From: Anticarsia gemmatalis | Taxonomy: Eukaryota > Arthropoda > Insecta > Lepidoptera > Erebidae | Direction of reading: 5' to 3' | Assembly: GCF_050436995.1 (NCBI RefSeq) | Contig: NC_134769.1 | Span: 7,725,001 to 7,789,000, forward strand | Length of the DNA: 64,000 nt | Shown: piece by piece, positions 11,799 through 23,190 of the stretch | Numbering within the stretch: position 1 is the stretch's first letter | Layout: each line of letters begins with the position of its first letter | Notes under the pieces: model-generated | Databases searched by the model: none | What the model was told of the DNA's origin: nothing | The model's input: the letters and a program-made list of their open reading frames with translations, nothing else | Translations under genes and position numbers: made by a program

Positions 11799-12221
11799 AT
11801 ATATTTAACAAAAAATGTGCTGCCTTTTGATAGTTTATGTAGGTTATCTCGACCGTCGCTCAATCAGCTGTTATTTTCGTTAATTATAATCTATGGTAAA
11901 CATTGAAACTGGCACTCAAGTAAGTTTCCATGAAGATAAAAGTTATTTTTAAATTACCTGTTAACAGTTTACCCAGGCTTAGATAATTACTAAATAAACG
12001 AATGAAAATATTCTCGAGTTTCTTGCCAGTTTTTTTATTGGCTCTACCTTTTACACAGGCTGTACCTTTTGTTAATCATGATTGTAATGTACATTATTAT
12101 GTGTCAACATTTGACTGAGTTTGTTTTTATAGTTTCAGGAACTGTAATCGTATGAAACAGGCAAACAACTACAGTTGGCTGTGCACAAGTGTAAATCAAT
12201 CTAGTATCTTAGATATATGTT

Positions 12222-12341
12222 AGTCAAGATGTATGGATGTGAATGAGGCAAGGGAAGTTTGTAAGGATCGTACCAAGTGGCGTTCTTGGGTTTCTGCCTA
12301 CTCCTGTGAGAAAAAAAGCGTGATTTTATGTATGTATGTTA
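12222..12341 (+). mobile_element. RTE-like LINE 3' end
   Basis: The terminal codons of an endonuclease/reverse-transcriptase ORF can be read (MDVNEAREVCKDRTKWRSW), then GCCTACTCC and CGTGATTTTATGTATGTATG. A tail of short ATG-type repeats is typical of RTE elements. Seven further copies lie in the window, at 3945, 14321, 33450, 34122, 36835, 50690 and 55030. Confidence 0.7.
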
Positions 12342-13189
12342 GAAAACATGCATAATATTTTTCTCACGCGACCCAATATAGTCTTTAATTTATGAAAATA
12401 TACTTAAATATGTATTAGATAACAATCAATACACGCTACCTGACACTCTAAACTTTGAAACAGACAACTAATGTGACATCATATCACTAAGAAAAGATCT
12501 TAATACCTAATTATTACATGTTTAAATAAGACCTTGAATGAACAATTCCGTTGTTCAAACAAAATAATGTCTTTTATACTGATTTAGTTTTATATCAGTG
12601 TAATCATATTACGAAACTGATTACACATGTAATTAAATACATTGCTGATAACTAAGGCTTGTATTTTTCCGGTATTTTTATTGTATGGATTTAGTTTATT
12701 AGTTCTAGATGGTGGCCTCGTTTATAAAATAAACAATTGTTATATCCTTACGAAATTACTAATAGCACGATCTATGAAAAGACCGGGCCATGCTGTTCCT
12801 GTTCTATGAAAAGTCTAGTTTTGATCAAAGCATTTTACACTAAAAATTGGAGCAGAGGATGGCAAAAAAATATATTAAGCATTATATTAGTATAGATTAA
12901 TTAAAATTAAGTGTAGTTTTAGTGAACCGCTATTAAAGACAAGACAAGAATAAAATCTACACCTCATCTAAAATTACACCAGCTAGAGTAAGAACAATTC
13001 TTGATCAACGCAATTAGAATCTTAATCAACTTGATTCTCTACTAATACCACTACGACAATATGAAATTTTCATTTATTAAAACTATTTGAAATTTTACTT
13101 TCAGCTTATTCACTAAAACTAAACTATTGGAACAGTGTACAGAGCATTGCTACGGTAATTACAAGTCCTTATCGTCCTCATGAATATTA
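12342..13189. other. Unassigned AT-rich DNA
   Basis: I recognise no gene or repeat here. Confidence 0.4.
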
Positions 13190-13270
13190 ACGCGCGGCAC
13201 AATAGTGCGGGCTATTTGCGGCGGCTCGCGTGCAAGCGCAACTCTTGTCTCGGTGAGGACCCGGCGGGAT
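13190..13270. promoter_or_regulatory. CpG-rich islet
   Basis: ACGCGCGGCACAATAGTGCG, GCGGCGGCTCGCGTGCAAGC and CGGTGAGGACCCGGCGGG form an abrupt CpG-dense patch in AT-rich DNA. It is a candidate enhancer or promoter. No open frame or splice signal supports an exon. Confidence 0.35.
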
Positions 13271-14005
13271 GACACTGTTAAGATACTACTAATTTAACAG
13301 TTTCAATGTTTAGTAAGTTTTGTTAATGTAGTATTATTAGACTAATTGCTCTTTTATATCAGTACTTATTATAAAACAAAGTCCTTATTGCGCCTGTGTT
13401 TGAGTTTTCGCAATAAATTCAAAAGATACAGAAGGGATTTTCATGCGCCTTCACCAATAGACAGAACTTAGTTAACTGTCTCTGTTATACCTATCAATGA
13501 AGTATAGGTCAGATTGTTGAAAATGTCGAAAAAAATACGTGGGCACTGCAACTGTGCACTTAGTTCGGCAGAACAATATCTGCCGAGCCCCCTATAAATA
13601 ATACATTATAATCTACTCATGTCTATCTTAATACTATACTATTGGGTTTAAGTTTCCTTTCACAACGAGTTGTATTCCTTGCAATCATCACGCTACCCAA
13701 AAGCTGGTTGCAGACTTCAGAATCTATCAGAAAAGGCTTGAACTTAGACAGGTAATCCTGAATGATGACTTATTTAGATGGCGTGCGTCATAGTCATTCT
13801 TTCTTCGTGATATTTTCCTTCACCGCTATTGCACTAATTAGTTTTAAATAAATTAATCACTTCTCATTAAGAGATAAAGTAAAAACAGCCTTCGTTTGAC
13901 AGCTAATGAAGAAATTATGAGAGGTTAAATCAAGAGTAGAATCATGCTATGAATTAATTAATCCACTGATCTATAACTACGGAATCTTGTGTATTATCAC
14001 AAGAA

Positions 14006-14076
14006 GGGACTCAAAGCCTAACCCCTCCCTCATACGGTCGGGGACCCTAGCCCAGCAGTGGGACAGTAATGGGTTT
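14006..14076 (+). mobile_element. LINE 3' fragment
   Basis: ACTCAAAGCCTAACCCCTCC and TAGCCCAGCAGTGGGACAGT then AATGGGTTT match the fragment at 11686. Confidence 0.7.
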
Positions 14077-14320
14077 ACGTTCATTAAAAGTAAAGTTCAC
14101 TTGTATTCAAGGAATATCAGCATAGATAAAACGGCTAAAAATAGCTAGAATGTTTTTACTTTATTTAGTCTTATTTTCAATGTTTGGCCTTCCCCTCAAT
14201 ACGCTACTTTACTCCATTGATAAGTTATTCAACGTTTTACGTACACTTATACAAAGGCCAAAATTAAATATAAAAAGAAACTGTATTAATTAATGTTAAA
14301 TCTTATATTACTTAGTGCTG

Positions 14321-14434
14321 TACAAGATGTATGGATATGAATGTAGCAAAGGAAGTTTGTAAGGATCGTATCAAGTGGCGTTCTCTGGTCTCTATGGATC
14401 ACTACGAAAAGAAGACGTGATTTTATGTATGTAC
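14321..14434 (+). mobile_element. RTE-like LINE 3' end
   Basis: ACAAGATGTATGGATATGAA, GTTTGTAAGGATCGTATCAA and GACGTGATTTTATGTATG align with 12222. The middle has diverged. Confidence 0.65.
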
Positions 14435-14698
14435 TTAGTGCTTGATTTAAAGGTGTAGACTCTACTATAAAGCTCAGGCTACATCGATTGAAAATATTTC
14501 GTCAAACCATTTGTTAGATTTTGCCTGTGGCTGAAATCGAAAACAAGATTTCTAACAGTTAAAATCCTGTAAATAATGGAGAATAAAAGCCACAAAACTT
14601 AACTGTTGCGTCATCTACTCGAAACTACGAAATTCTACGCCTGAAACGTTACATGAAGTGAAATTTACTTCAGTATAAATATAAAAATCATGAATATC

Positions 14699-14765
14699 GT
14701 GACGTTGGCCGGTTAGCGGCGGACGCTGTACGCATCGTGTGCGATCAATTTGTACGTCTGTCTGT
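14699..14765. promoter_or_regulatory. CpG-rich islet with GCGATCAAT
   Basis: GTGACGTTGGCCGGTTAGCG, GCGGACGCTGTACGCATCG and TGTGCGATCAATTTGTACG form a CpG-dense patch. It shares TGTGCGATCAAT with the islet at 24157. Confidence 0.3.
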
Positions 14766-15747
14766 CACATGTGACGAAACCAAGGATTCGGGTTGAGGTT
14801 GGAGTATAACTTGATAATTGAATGTATTTGGGTAATATTTAATTGTGTTATGTGACGTTTTGTCGTATAACAATCAGGCTTCGAAAACGTGTTTTAGGTT
14901 AGGCGTTATTTAGTCCACAGGTCCCATAGATCCAGGTACTAATCTTATAACAAACTTATATGTTCTTGACTTTGACATGACAGGAAGCAAAAATAAACTA
15001 CAAACTTAATAACTGTAGGTACATGATATCATATTTGAAAATTAAATTTTACTCGCATTCCCTTGGTAGAAAACAAAATGCCTGTAAAAAAAATATTATA
15101 AGAATTGAGACTATTACAGTCTGAAACTTTAACCGTATTCAGTTACTGTGATAACAGAATTTTCCCCACATCTGTCTCACTGAAGGTTTCATATCAATCA
15201 GATAAGACATGTTCAGTTATGCCCTTTATAAACAGACAAATTTTCCATTAAACGTTCTATGAAAACAGTGTTAAATATAGAAAAGAAATACATGGCAAAA
15301 CAAATTACGATTTTGATGTTTCATAGTCAAGTAGGTAGCAAATAAAAAAAAGCTTGCAAATAAATTGGAGATAAAAGCTCGTTACTGATTATAGTGATCG
15401 GTATAAAAGCTGTGTAAGTCGCCTGAAGGCCTTTTATCATAATATTAGTTACACAAAACTTTCTGGTCAAAAAGACATCAACGCTATCACCCAAAATGAA
15501 ATCATTTATCGACAAACAGGCATCTTTTTTAAAAACATGAATGTAACACGCAAAAAGCACGTTTAAGAAATCAAAGTTATTTTAGCACTTTTAATACTCG
15601 TGTATCGTGTAGATAGAAATAACCTTACATACAAGTCACGTTACATCTTGTATGTAAAACGATTTATCACGAACTATTGTACTATTATTACTAGTAGAAG
15701 AATAAAGGAATTGACGAATATAATTTTATACTGTACGTATGGATCTC
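14766..15747. other. Unassigned AT-rich DNA
   Basis: Only short chance open frames are present. No repeat is recognised. Confidence 0.4.
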
Positions 15748-15895
15748 ATTGATGCCCTACCCCATCCAAGGCACGGGTAATACTACCATAATGAAAGAGG
15801 GATTGAACCATAAGTCCCCCGAAGTCCAAGTTTGTATTTCTTCTATAACTGCAAAAAAATATCCTTATCGCGATGCTTTCCTTCACCTATAACTT
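15748..15895 (-). mobile_element. Decayed LINE 3' fragment
   Basis: CCATAATGAAAGAGGGATTG, AACCATAAGTCC and CGCGATGCTTTCCTTCACC follow the order of the LINE fragment at 26757, with many substitutions. A minus-strand acceptor-like TTTTTTTGCAG near 15850 lies inside it and is probably incidental. Confidence 0.45.
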
Positions 15896-15973
15896 TTACT
15901 TAAAGAAGTTAGTGGGTTGCGTGAATTTTTAACCCCAAACCATTTTAGTCAGAAGGGAATTCTTTATATCTCT

Positions 15974-16184
15974 CTTTTTTTTTTTAAAGACAACACCCGC
16001 ACTAAGAATTGCTCTTGTGTCACGGGGACTTTTACAAACATACAAACAACGGACACAAAGCACAACCAGACCCGAAACAATTATTTGTGGATCGCACAAA
16101 TAATTGCTCCGTGTGGGAATCGAACCCACGACCTCCCGACGCAGTGGTGTGAGCGTGGTGACGTAAACCACTGCGCCACGGAGT
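15974..16184 (-). mobile_element. SINE family A, full length
   Basis: The reverse strand carries an A box (TGGCGCAGTGG), a B box (GGTTCGATTCC), the full body and an A-rich tail, which appears as a T run starting at 15974. Long open frames across it on both strands are by-products of the SINE. Confidence 0.85.
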
Positions 16185-17854
16185 TTCGGCTGTCACTGCC
16201 AAATAACTTAAAGGCAAGACGCGTCAGTAATTTATCAGATTTAACTTTGAGACTAGGTTATCAACCACACATGAAAAACCTACATTACATTGACAATTCT
16301 TATACAAACAGCAATTACTTTTATATACCATAAGATAAAAATGCGAAAGAACATTTAACAAGAAACCAAGCGCAAAGATTTATTAGAACAAGTACTGTTT
16401 TATATGTATTGTCATATCTAAACATTATGTACGTGTCTATTTACTTAAATGAATAATATTTGCTTGAAACTATTCATTTAGAGTTCATTATCTCAATAAT
16501 TTATTAGATGACTTAGTGGTGTTTTAACCACTAACGTATGTGTGCGACTTCAACCGAAATTAACGCACAGTACGAGTTAAAACTTTGCCGAAATGTCAAG
16601 AAGATCAAGATTAATAGCGAGTTTAATTAAAATTTCTTTAAATTTTCACCAATTTATCGATGAAAATGAACATGTCGTACTGTTCAGATTTCTATCTTTG
16701 GTTAAAGTGGAAATGGTGTTAATTGCTCTTTATCGGTGGAGTGCGTTCGAATTGAACAAGACAGACAAACAGACACAACTTAATGCACGTATATTGTATA
16801 GTTATTATTTGTACATTTGTGTAAGTATTATACATATTTTAGCGCCATCAGTTATTTCATAACTAGTCTAGAGTCGTAATTATGTCTATTTTAACCAGTT
16901 ATTTGTCTCACAAATATTGTGTAATAAAATTAATTATTGTCAAATTACGTATGCATAATACATGGTATAGAAAAATGGTTAAAAATAGAATTTGTTAATG
17001 TTTAAAATAATTATTTAGGCGGTTTTGTTTAATACGGAAATGCGCTAAAAATATTGTTTGCCATACGCTCAATGACTATCATTACTGCTGGTCACTGACT
17101 TACAGGCTAGGATCATAATGCTGTATTAGTGTATTTTCTTTATATGATTTTTGCACTCATAACTGTAGGCAGAGATATGTTTGAGTAATATTTTATGTAC
17201 GTACTTCGTTTATAACTGTTCGACGTAATTATAAACCATCCAACTGCTGTTTAATAAGCAAGTGTGAGGTATACCGCAATAGGCTCCCATAGTCAGGGTT
17301 TCTAATGAGAATATTCCTACAGAAATTGGAAAAACTAATAGCATTTCCCAATATAATCATTTTCAGAAAATACTGCTCGGACCACAGAGGCAGTGCTCTT
17401 AAATACTAAGTTCAACACTAACCTAATGTTAAAACTTATCTCAAACAATAAACAAGCGACAAAGTTCTCAAAAATCATGTCCAAAATCGGACACAGTCTT
17501 CAGATTTCAGGCCACTTCAATCAGTCTGAAACAATTGACTGCAGACATCGTGATATCACAATTGTCAAAGAATCTCAACGACCTACATACATTTACGAAA
17601 CAAGGCTTCTATACGGTTAGAAAACGTTATCTTATCACAAAGATTGCACCGATCTATCACTGTGACAGCGTCAAGGCGTTCTGTTACCGGGTGAAGTTTA
17701 TACGAGTAAATAATGTGATTTAGACTATTATACGAGTTATATGTGTGTTGCATCATACTTTTATAACATATACCTACATACTAGATATAGCTACTAGAGA
17801 GAAAAGACAAGATTTCTCCGAAAATAAGAACAAACGTGTTAACAAACAGTGCTT
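16185..17854. other. Unassigned AT-rich DNA
   Basis: Two overlapping + strand open frames (about 17393-17723) follow an acceptor-like TCATTTTCAG at about 17367. Neither shows exon-like composition or a donor, so I treat them as chance. Confidence 0.35.
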
Positions 17855-18082
17855 ACCGCTCGGGAAACGATTAGTGGGTTAGGCAACCCTTAACGTGGTG
17901 TTTCTTCAGATGGATGACTGCATAGTGGCATTGAATTGAGCGTTTCTATGGTTCAGAGGGCACGTAAAACATCGGTCCCGGTGGTTGTCTCCTAAGATAA
18001 CAGTTGTTGAACCATGTCAAAGGCGTTTCGAGTTTGAACATCCTTTTTGACTCTAGGTTAACCACTAACCGGACGATAACCA
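17855..18082 (+). mobile_element. 5S-rRNA-derived SINE (SINE3-like)
   Basis: GGGTTAGGCAACCC and CAGATGGATGACTGC correspond to the GTTAAGCAAC and GGATGGGTGACCGC blocks of 5S rRNA, in the right spacing. A shared body follows (GAGCGTTTCTATGGTTCAGA, GGTCCCGGTGGTTGTCTCC) and then the tail CTCTAGGTTAACCACTAACC. The copy at 29366 is a clearer relative. Confidence 0.7.
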
Positions 18083-18111
18083 CTACATAAGTAGACTTGA
18101 CTCTATTTAAC

Positions 18112-18151
18112 CTCTATATAAGTAAAACCCACGGGCTTTACTCATATAGAG
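18112..18151. repeat. Imperfect 19-bp hairpin
   Basis: CTCTATATAAGTAAAACCC and GGGCTTTACTCATATAGAG pair across a 2-nt gap, with a few mismatches. It lies 30 bp past the SINE3 tail. Confidence 0.5.
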
Positions 18152-18395
18152 TCAAAGTTAGTTAGTCGTTAAAGTTCCCAAAATTGTAATCGCTAAACGT
18201 TTTTCGGTTACAAAGTCGGTTTACAAAGCTTGTATAACATCAATATTCCTCCAATAACTTCGACCTTAGGAAATCTACAGCGGCGTATAGCTCCTCAATA
18301 ATTTTACGACTATACGTCACCAATAAATTGTCACCATTGGAACAAGGAAACCCATCGAACTATCGAGCAAGGCCGGCTGAACAATAACCTATACA

Positions 18396-18407
18396 TCACA
18401 CGTGTGA
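18396..18407. promoter_or_regulatory. 12-bp palindrome with E-box
   Basis: TCACACGTGTGA is a perfect palindrome centred on CACGTG, the core site for bHLH and bHLH-PAS factors. Binding is inferred from the motif alone. Confidence 0.3.
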
Positions 18408-18547
18408 AGTAGTGTGTGAGATAGATTGATTGATCTGGAACGACTTGAGACATTCGATCGGTAAGGTTTCATGTAGGCTTTAGTATGTTAGTGAACTGAG
18501 TTATAAGAATATTCGTTAAGTAATTCAATATTCAGCCGATAGTCTGA

Positions 18548-18755
18548 TTTTTTTTAAACAATTACCGCATTAAGAATTGCTCTTGGGTCACGGAGATTTT
18601 TACAAACTTACAACGAACTGATACATAGCATAACAAGATCCGAAGCAATTAATATTTGGGGATCGCACAAATAATTGTCTGTGTGGAAACGAATTTACGA
18701 CCTCCCGACGCAATGGTAGTGGCGGAGCGACCTCCTTAACCGCTGCGTCAGAGGT
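18548..18755 (-). mobile_element. SINE family A, decayed full length
   Basis: AAGAATTGCTCTTGGGTCAC, GATCGCACAAATAATTG and ACGACCTCCCGACGCAATGG are the reverse-strand landmarks of family A. The B box is damaged. Confidence 0.75.
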
Positions 18756-18775
18756 CTATATAAAAATTTAATTTA

Positions 18776-18847
18776 ATCCACTACTGTCCCAATGCTGGGC
18801 AAGGGTCTGCTCCCATAATGAGGGAGGGATTAGGCCCTGAGTCCATA
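18776..18847 (-). mobile_element. LINE 3' fragment
   Basis: CTACTGTCCCAATGCTGGGC, AAGGGTCTGCTCCCATAATG and AGGGAGGGATTAGGCCCTGA are the reverse-strand form of the LINE end. It begins 20 bp after the SINE copy, so the two insertions abut. Confidence 0.7.
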
Positions 18848-20154
18848 TACAGAGGTCTACATACAAAACTTTCAATATTTCAGAATTATTCTAGATTAGT
18901 AATGTCAATGAAGGCTTAAACGGTTTCATACGGCCTCGACGTCCACAAATAAAAATAGCCAACAACAATAGCTTGGAACAAATAGATTTTAAGAGTAAAG
19001 ACCCATCCTTGACTATTGAAATAAAAGCCTGAAAATGTGAATAAAAAGAGTGAGGCCAGCGCGACCTTAGCCAAATAATAATTATTTGTAAAAACAAAGC
19101 TTATCGCTCCATTTACGTTTTATTGTTAGGATTTGAGTTGTGAAGTTTCCGCGTCAAATGATGGATCATTAGCTGGTATCAATCTAGAAATTACGATACA
19201 GGTAGAAGGTTAACTTTTTAATTCAGAGGAAACAATCTCGTTGACTACCCGGTTTTCCTAGGGAAGAAATGTTGTTGCCATGTGGTCCGACCATTATAAA
19301 GTACCTAGTTCATATGGTATGTAGAGAAGGATGTGACTCTTAAAAAAAAACTTCTGCGCTTCGATAGATTCAAAAAATCACAAATATTGATAGAAAAGAA
19401 GATTAAACAGGGATAACATTGCTTAAATAATGTTCTAGAGTCTGGTAAAGTATCGTCTCTGTTTTTATTCAAAATCTATGTCCGTCAAAACGGAGGAGCC
19501 CCTCAAACACAAAATATTGTCTGAATCAGTTATTTCATATAATTACCATGATTATTGCCATTCTAAGAATACTTGTAACTGTGGGAAAATATTCGATTTA
19601 TTTACATACAAAAATACTTAAACATTGCTAACAGGGCTCTTAATATAATCCGGTTTTACACGCTTTGTGTTTACCAAAGTATAGTTGGATGACTATGGGA
19701 ATTTATTCATTCATAAAAAATGCTAAAGGTCATAGTTATTAGGTTATTAGTTCCATAGCAACACTTTGAAGACCTGGGTCACTATTTTACTAAGAATAAT
19801 GTAATCGATAGATCGGAACCAAATATTTATTTCGACTTTACTGCTACCAGTATACCAATTTTATAATTATTTTAAAGTACAAACTATTTATTGCAGTCTT
19901 CTTTTAACTTAATTAGTTATTGCCTCTACTTTGAATAATTAAAATCAGCGGGTAAAAGATAATGTAGGAGAGATGCATCCTAGAACTTATGCAAGGGGTG
20001 ATTTGGTAACAAGTGAAGAGGCATTGATCCAGTAATGGGCCACGAAAAAAGAAAAATAACACAAACATTTTCTTGAGAAGAAAAATACGTTATAACGTTT
20101 TAGTCCAACAATTCTTAGAAAAGTAGTAAATGATTATGTTCAGTACCTTCACGA
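18848..20154. other. Unassigned AT-rich DNA
   Basis: No repeat or gene is supported. Confidence 0.4.
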
Positions 20155-20167
20155 CAAATAACAATCT

Positions 20168-20187
20168 GGGGGCACGGAAGTGCCCCC
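20168..20187. repeat. GC-rich perfect hairpin
   Basis: GGGGGCAC, GGAA, GTGCCCCC: an 8-bp G/C stem in an AT-rich region. Confidence 0.6.
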
Positions 20188-20403
20188 GCAAGTCGAGCAA
20201 AAAAAAAGCGGCACGGCCGTAACATCCTTTTCTCGAAGCAATTCGGGCTATTTTTGACCCCCCCATAATTTCGTTGTGGATAAAACAAGAAGCCTGGATT
20301 TTCAGCAACTAATCAGTCATTGTATAAACACGGTATATTTAAAATTTCAGTCAATTCGAACCAGTAGTTTAAGAATGACAACTTGTTAAAATTTTGAATT
20401 TTG

Positions 20404-20435
20404 TCACTCACTGATTCACTGACTCACTGACTCAC
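20404..20435. repeat. Degenerate ACTG/ACTC tandem repeat
   Basis: CACTCACTGATTCACTGACT then CACTGACTCACC is a tetranucleotide-type repeat with interruptions. Confidence 0.6.
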
Positions 20436-20568
20436 CGATCATCAAAAGTCTAAGGTACTTCTAGCAGACTTAGAAGCTTAAATTTTAGAATACAAATAGG
20501 GTTTAGTGTCTTAATCATGGGAAAAATTTAATATTTTCTAATTTCGGTCCAGTTTTCTAAATACACCA

Positions 20569-20630
20569 ACTGCAACAATAACTTTGTAATCCCATATAAA
20601 TGTATAAGATTACAAGGTTACATTTGCAGT
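20569..20630. repeat. Imperfect inverted repeat (23-bp arms)
   Basis: ACTGCAACAATAACTTTGTA at the left mirrors TACAAGGTTACATTTGCAGT at the right, with a few mismatches, around a 16-nt loop. Confidence 0.55.
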
Positions 20631-20847
20631 TAATGAATTATTATTACTGTAGAAAATAAAATAAAAATAAATAGGTGTAAATAGGTACCTACTATATGAG
20701 GCATAACGGGAGGGGGTATAGGGTGGGTAAGGGTGTTCAGCCCATGAAACTGAACAACATTCCCATAGAAAAATATGTTGAATTATGAAAAAAAAAACGT
20801 CTTTCCATACAAATTGGACTTATGTTCGCTCTACAAAAAGAAGTGAG

Positions 20848-21322
20848 ATGCCATCAAAAACATTCTGTAAAAAACCTCAAGTCTCGCCGTAAAAAGTTGT
20901 GAGATCTATATAATACCAAGTCGATTAATCTATTTAGTCTCTACTTAAAGGACCTTCTTGTCTTAAGTTATTACGTATGTTATTATCATGCCAATTTTTA
21001 AAAAAATACCTTTAAAACAAATAGATCGACTTGGTCATCGCAAGAAAACACAAATTCGCCATTAACATTTCAGGAGCATTAACTTCTCGTCGTGCTGTGT
21101 AGTGTGATACATACTAATAATCAAATCATGCGATGGCCAGGTCGGTCTATTTGTTTTAAAGGTATTTTTTTAAAAATTGGCATGATAATAACATACGTAA
21201 TAACTTAAGACAGAAGGTCCTTTAAGTAGAGACTAAATAGATTAATCGACTTGGTATTATATAGATCTCACAACTTTTTACGGCGAGACTTGAGGTTTTT
21301 TACAGAATGTTTTTGATGGCAT
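20848..21322. mobile_element. Long near-identical inverted repeat (~195-bp arms, 86-bp spacer)
   Basis: The left arm (20848-21042) begins ATGCCATCAAAAACATTCTG and the right arm (21129-21322) ends with its reverse complement. By eye the arms differ at only a handful of positions and one indel. The spacer (21043-21128) is unique. Such arms would form a strong hairpin in DNA or RNA. It may be the long terminal inverted repeats of a fold-back transposon or an inverted duplication of one element end, since only one side (20155-20847) has the extra body. Confidence 0.8.
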
Positions 21323-22330
21323 AATGATTACAAGACGCAATGGAAGGGAATCATTACGGCGGAACTAATTTACCCGTTAACAATGCCAAGGACATACACT
21401 GCTCAGTATTCTCAACACGGACACTTGCATACATTATAATAATTTCGTTTTGTAACTTTATTATTTAACCTTTTGCGTTTACAAGATCAAAATACAGATG
21501 TACAGAATCTTTAATGTATTTTTTGGCTGTTTTATTTTGACTTTGAGTAGTATATTTCGCAGACAACAGCGTTTTTAAGCTGCAGATTCACTGCAGTACA
21601 CGTCCATGGAAAATAATGTCATTAAACCTTAATTTGATTACTAACGAACTTACTTTTAATACATGCCAAAAATAAAAACACCTTAATATAAGCATTTGTG
21701 TCGTCTAAATATATTGTTAGTTCAAAATTGACAGCATTTTACGATATTCTTTACAAGTAATTTCTATAAAAAAAGGTCAACCCTCATGTACCTATAATTT
21801 TCCTCAAAGCAAAAAAAATTATTAACTACAAAATTCCTTGAACACCTTTCCTTAGCACGGAAAATCCCGTTTACCTCCTTTTCTTTGAATTATGTAGTAG
21901 TAGTATCTACTTAAGTTAAGTGAATGAGTCAGACGTCAAGTCGCCTTCTCGAACTGAGCGCTTAAATTAAAACTTGATACCCTTTTAAACCTTGGTCTTT
22001 CCTTAAAAGTAAAACTTCTTGAAATAAAAAGAATCCATATTAATTTTTATATCTTAATTAATTAATGAAAGTGCTTTAGTGGCCATTGATGGAGTTTTAA
22101 TGATGAATAATGTTATAATCAAAATTTGATTATCTTGGTGATTTGAGGGTAAACCACATTCTTGTTGTAATTTTCAAGTCATTATGACAATGTAATTACA
22201 TAACGTAGTATTTTGTTCCGATACTGAACTCTATACTTTTGATTAGGACTTTAGTATCAAGAAAAATGCACTAGAGAAATCTCGATTGATACTGTTTTAA
22301 AGCATAATGTTTCTATTTAATCTAAAATGA
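21323..22330. other. Unassigned AT-rich DNA
   Basis: No gene, repeat or splice signal is supported. Confidence 0.4.
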
Positions 22331-22732
22331 CGGATTATAATCAAAGCTGGACAAGGACTGGGCAAAATAAGTCTCACTATACTTACGAGCCTGACTTCAC
22401 ATGACCGGCTTTTTCAACGTAAACTCAAGTCAACTCTGGAACAATCTTCAGTTCACGTTACCGTAAACCGGTTTTTAAAGACCCAAGGGAACTTTGGTCC
22501 TTTGGCCAACCTACATCATCATTCCCCCCACTTCAGGTCAAAAGCCCTCCCTAAAATCAATCTCACCGACTCTAATTGTGCGCAAACGGCCGCCATTGCA
22601 CAACAGATCGCCAAATCGGGGACAGTACACCGAAGGTCATCGAAAGTGAAGTCATTTGTCGTTGCTGACGGTCCTGAACCAGTCATGGGCGACTACTTGT
22701 GCCTCGGCTACTTGAAACAGGGTGGAAGATAG
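22331..22732 (+). CDS. Unassigned 133-codon open frame, possible exon or relic
   Basis: One frame stays open from just after TGA (22328-22330) to TAG (22730-22732), the longest such run outside a SINE. The 3' half (22502-22732) is clearly GC-richer and uses balanced codons. The peptide includes KALPKINLTDSNCAQTAAIA and FVVADGPEPVMGDYLCLGYL. No domain is recognised. There is no upstream ATG in this frame, only an internal one. AG at 22450 (AATCTTCAG) could be an acceptor, but no good donor lies before the stop, so a terminal exon, a decayed gene or a conserved noncoding element are all possible. CGGCCGCCATTG inside it resembles a Pho/YY1-type site. Confidence 0.25.
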   Translation, partial: RIIIKAGQGLGKISLTILTSLTSHDRLFQRKLKSTLEQSSVHVTVNRFLKTQGNFGPLANLHHHSPHFRSKALPKINLTDSNCAQTAAIAQQIAKSGTVHRRSSKVKSFVVADGPEPVMGDYLCLGYLKQGGR

Positions 22733-23190
22733 AGTTAGAAAGTTGAAACAGGTTTTGAAACTATTTGACGTATTTCTACTATTCAAATTGCAGGTTCTTT
22801 GATATTAAAAATTTAAGAGAAAATTGGAAGTTAAGTGTATGTGTAAGGAAAGAATACGCGATTTGTTTCGATACGTTTCGTTATCGCATCGGTATTAATG
22901 CACTGCTTGATGGCTTTAGTCGGATTTGATATACGAAATATAATTTCGAACTGGATTATCGTTTGGGTTTACGATTTTTACAATTTAAGTAGTCTACTTT
23001 ATGAATTAAGCCAACGAAACTTATCATCGTTATGTGTGATAAACTCTTTCATAAATTCTGTATGACAATTTGCGTTTACATAGGTAGCATTTTTTTTTAC
23101 TTCTGTACCTACAATGTAAATTTTGGCATCACGTTTACAGTAATCGAAATAAATTATATTAGTGTATCTTAGTTAGTTATCATTTTTAAC
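22733..23190. other. Unassigned DNA
   Basis: Nothing recognisable apart from CpG steps in CGATACGTTTCGTTATCGC near 22868. Confidence 0.35.

Larger units (their letters stand above)
20155..20847. mobile_element. Body of a composite mobile element, family unknown
   Basis: This region differs from its surroundings. It contains a perfect GGGGGCAC/GTGCCCCC hairpin (20168-20187), an A-run followed by AGCGGCACGGCCGT, a degenerate ACTG/ACTC repeat (20404-20435), an imperfect hairpin (20569-20630) and CATACAAATTGGACTTATG. I recall this order from moth and other insect genomes as one repeated unit leading into the inverted repeat at 20848. No transposase-like frame is visible and the outer boundaries are uncertain. 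Confidence 0.4.

Noticed and set aside
12131..12215. Exon after TTTTTATAGTTTCAG with about 28 open codons
   Set aside because: The acceptor is strong, but no usable donor is found and the frame ends in a stop in AT-rich DNA. Acceptor-like motifs are common by chance.
15917..16333. Open frames on both strands across 15917-16333, the longest 138 codons
   Set aside because: They coincide with a reverse-strand SINE family A copy. The translated CGNRTHDLP-type stretch is simply the B-box region read backwards.
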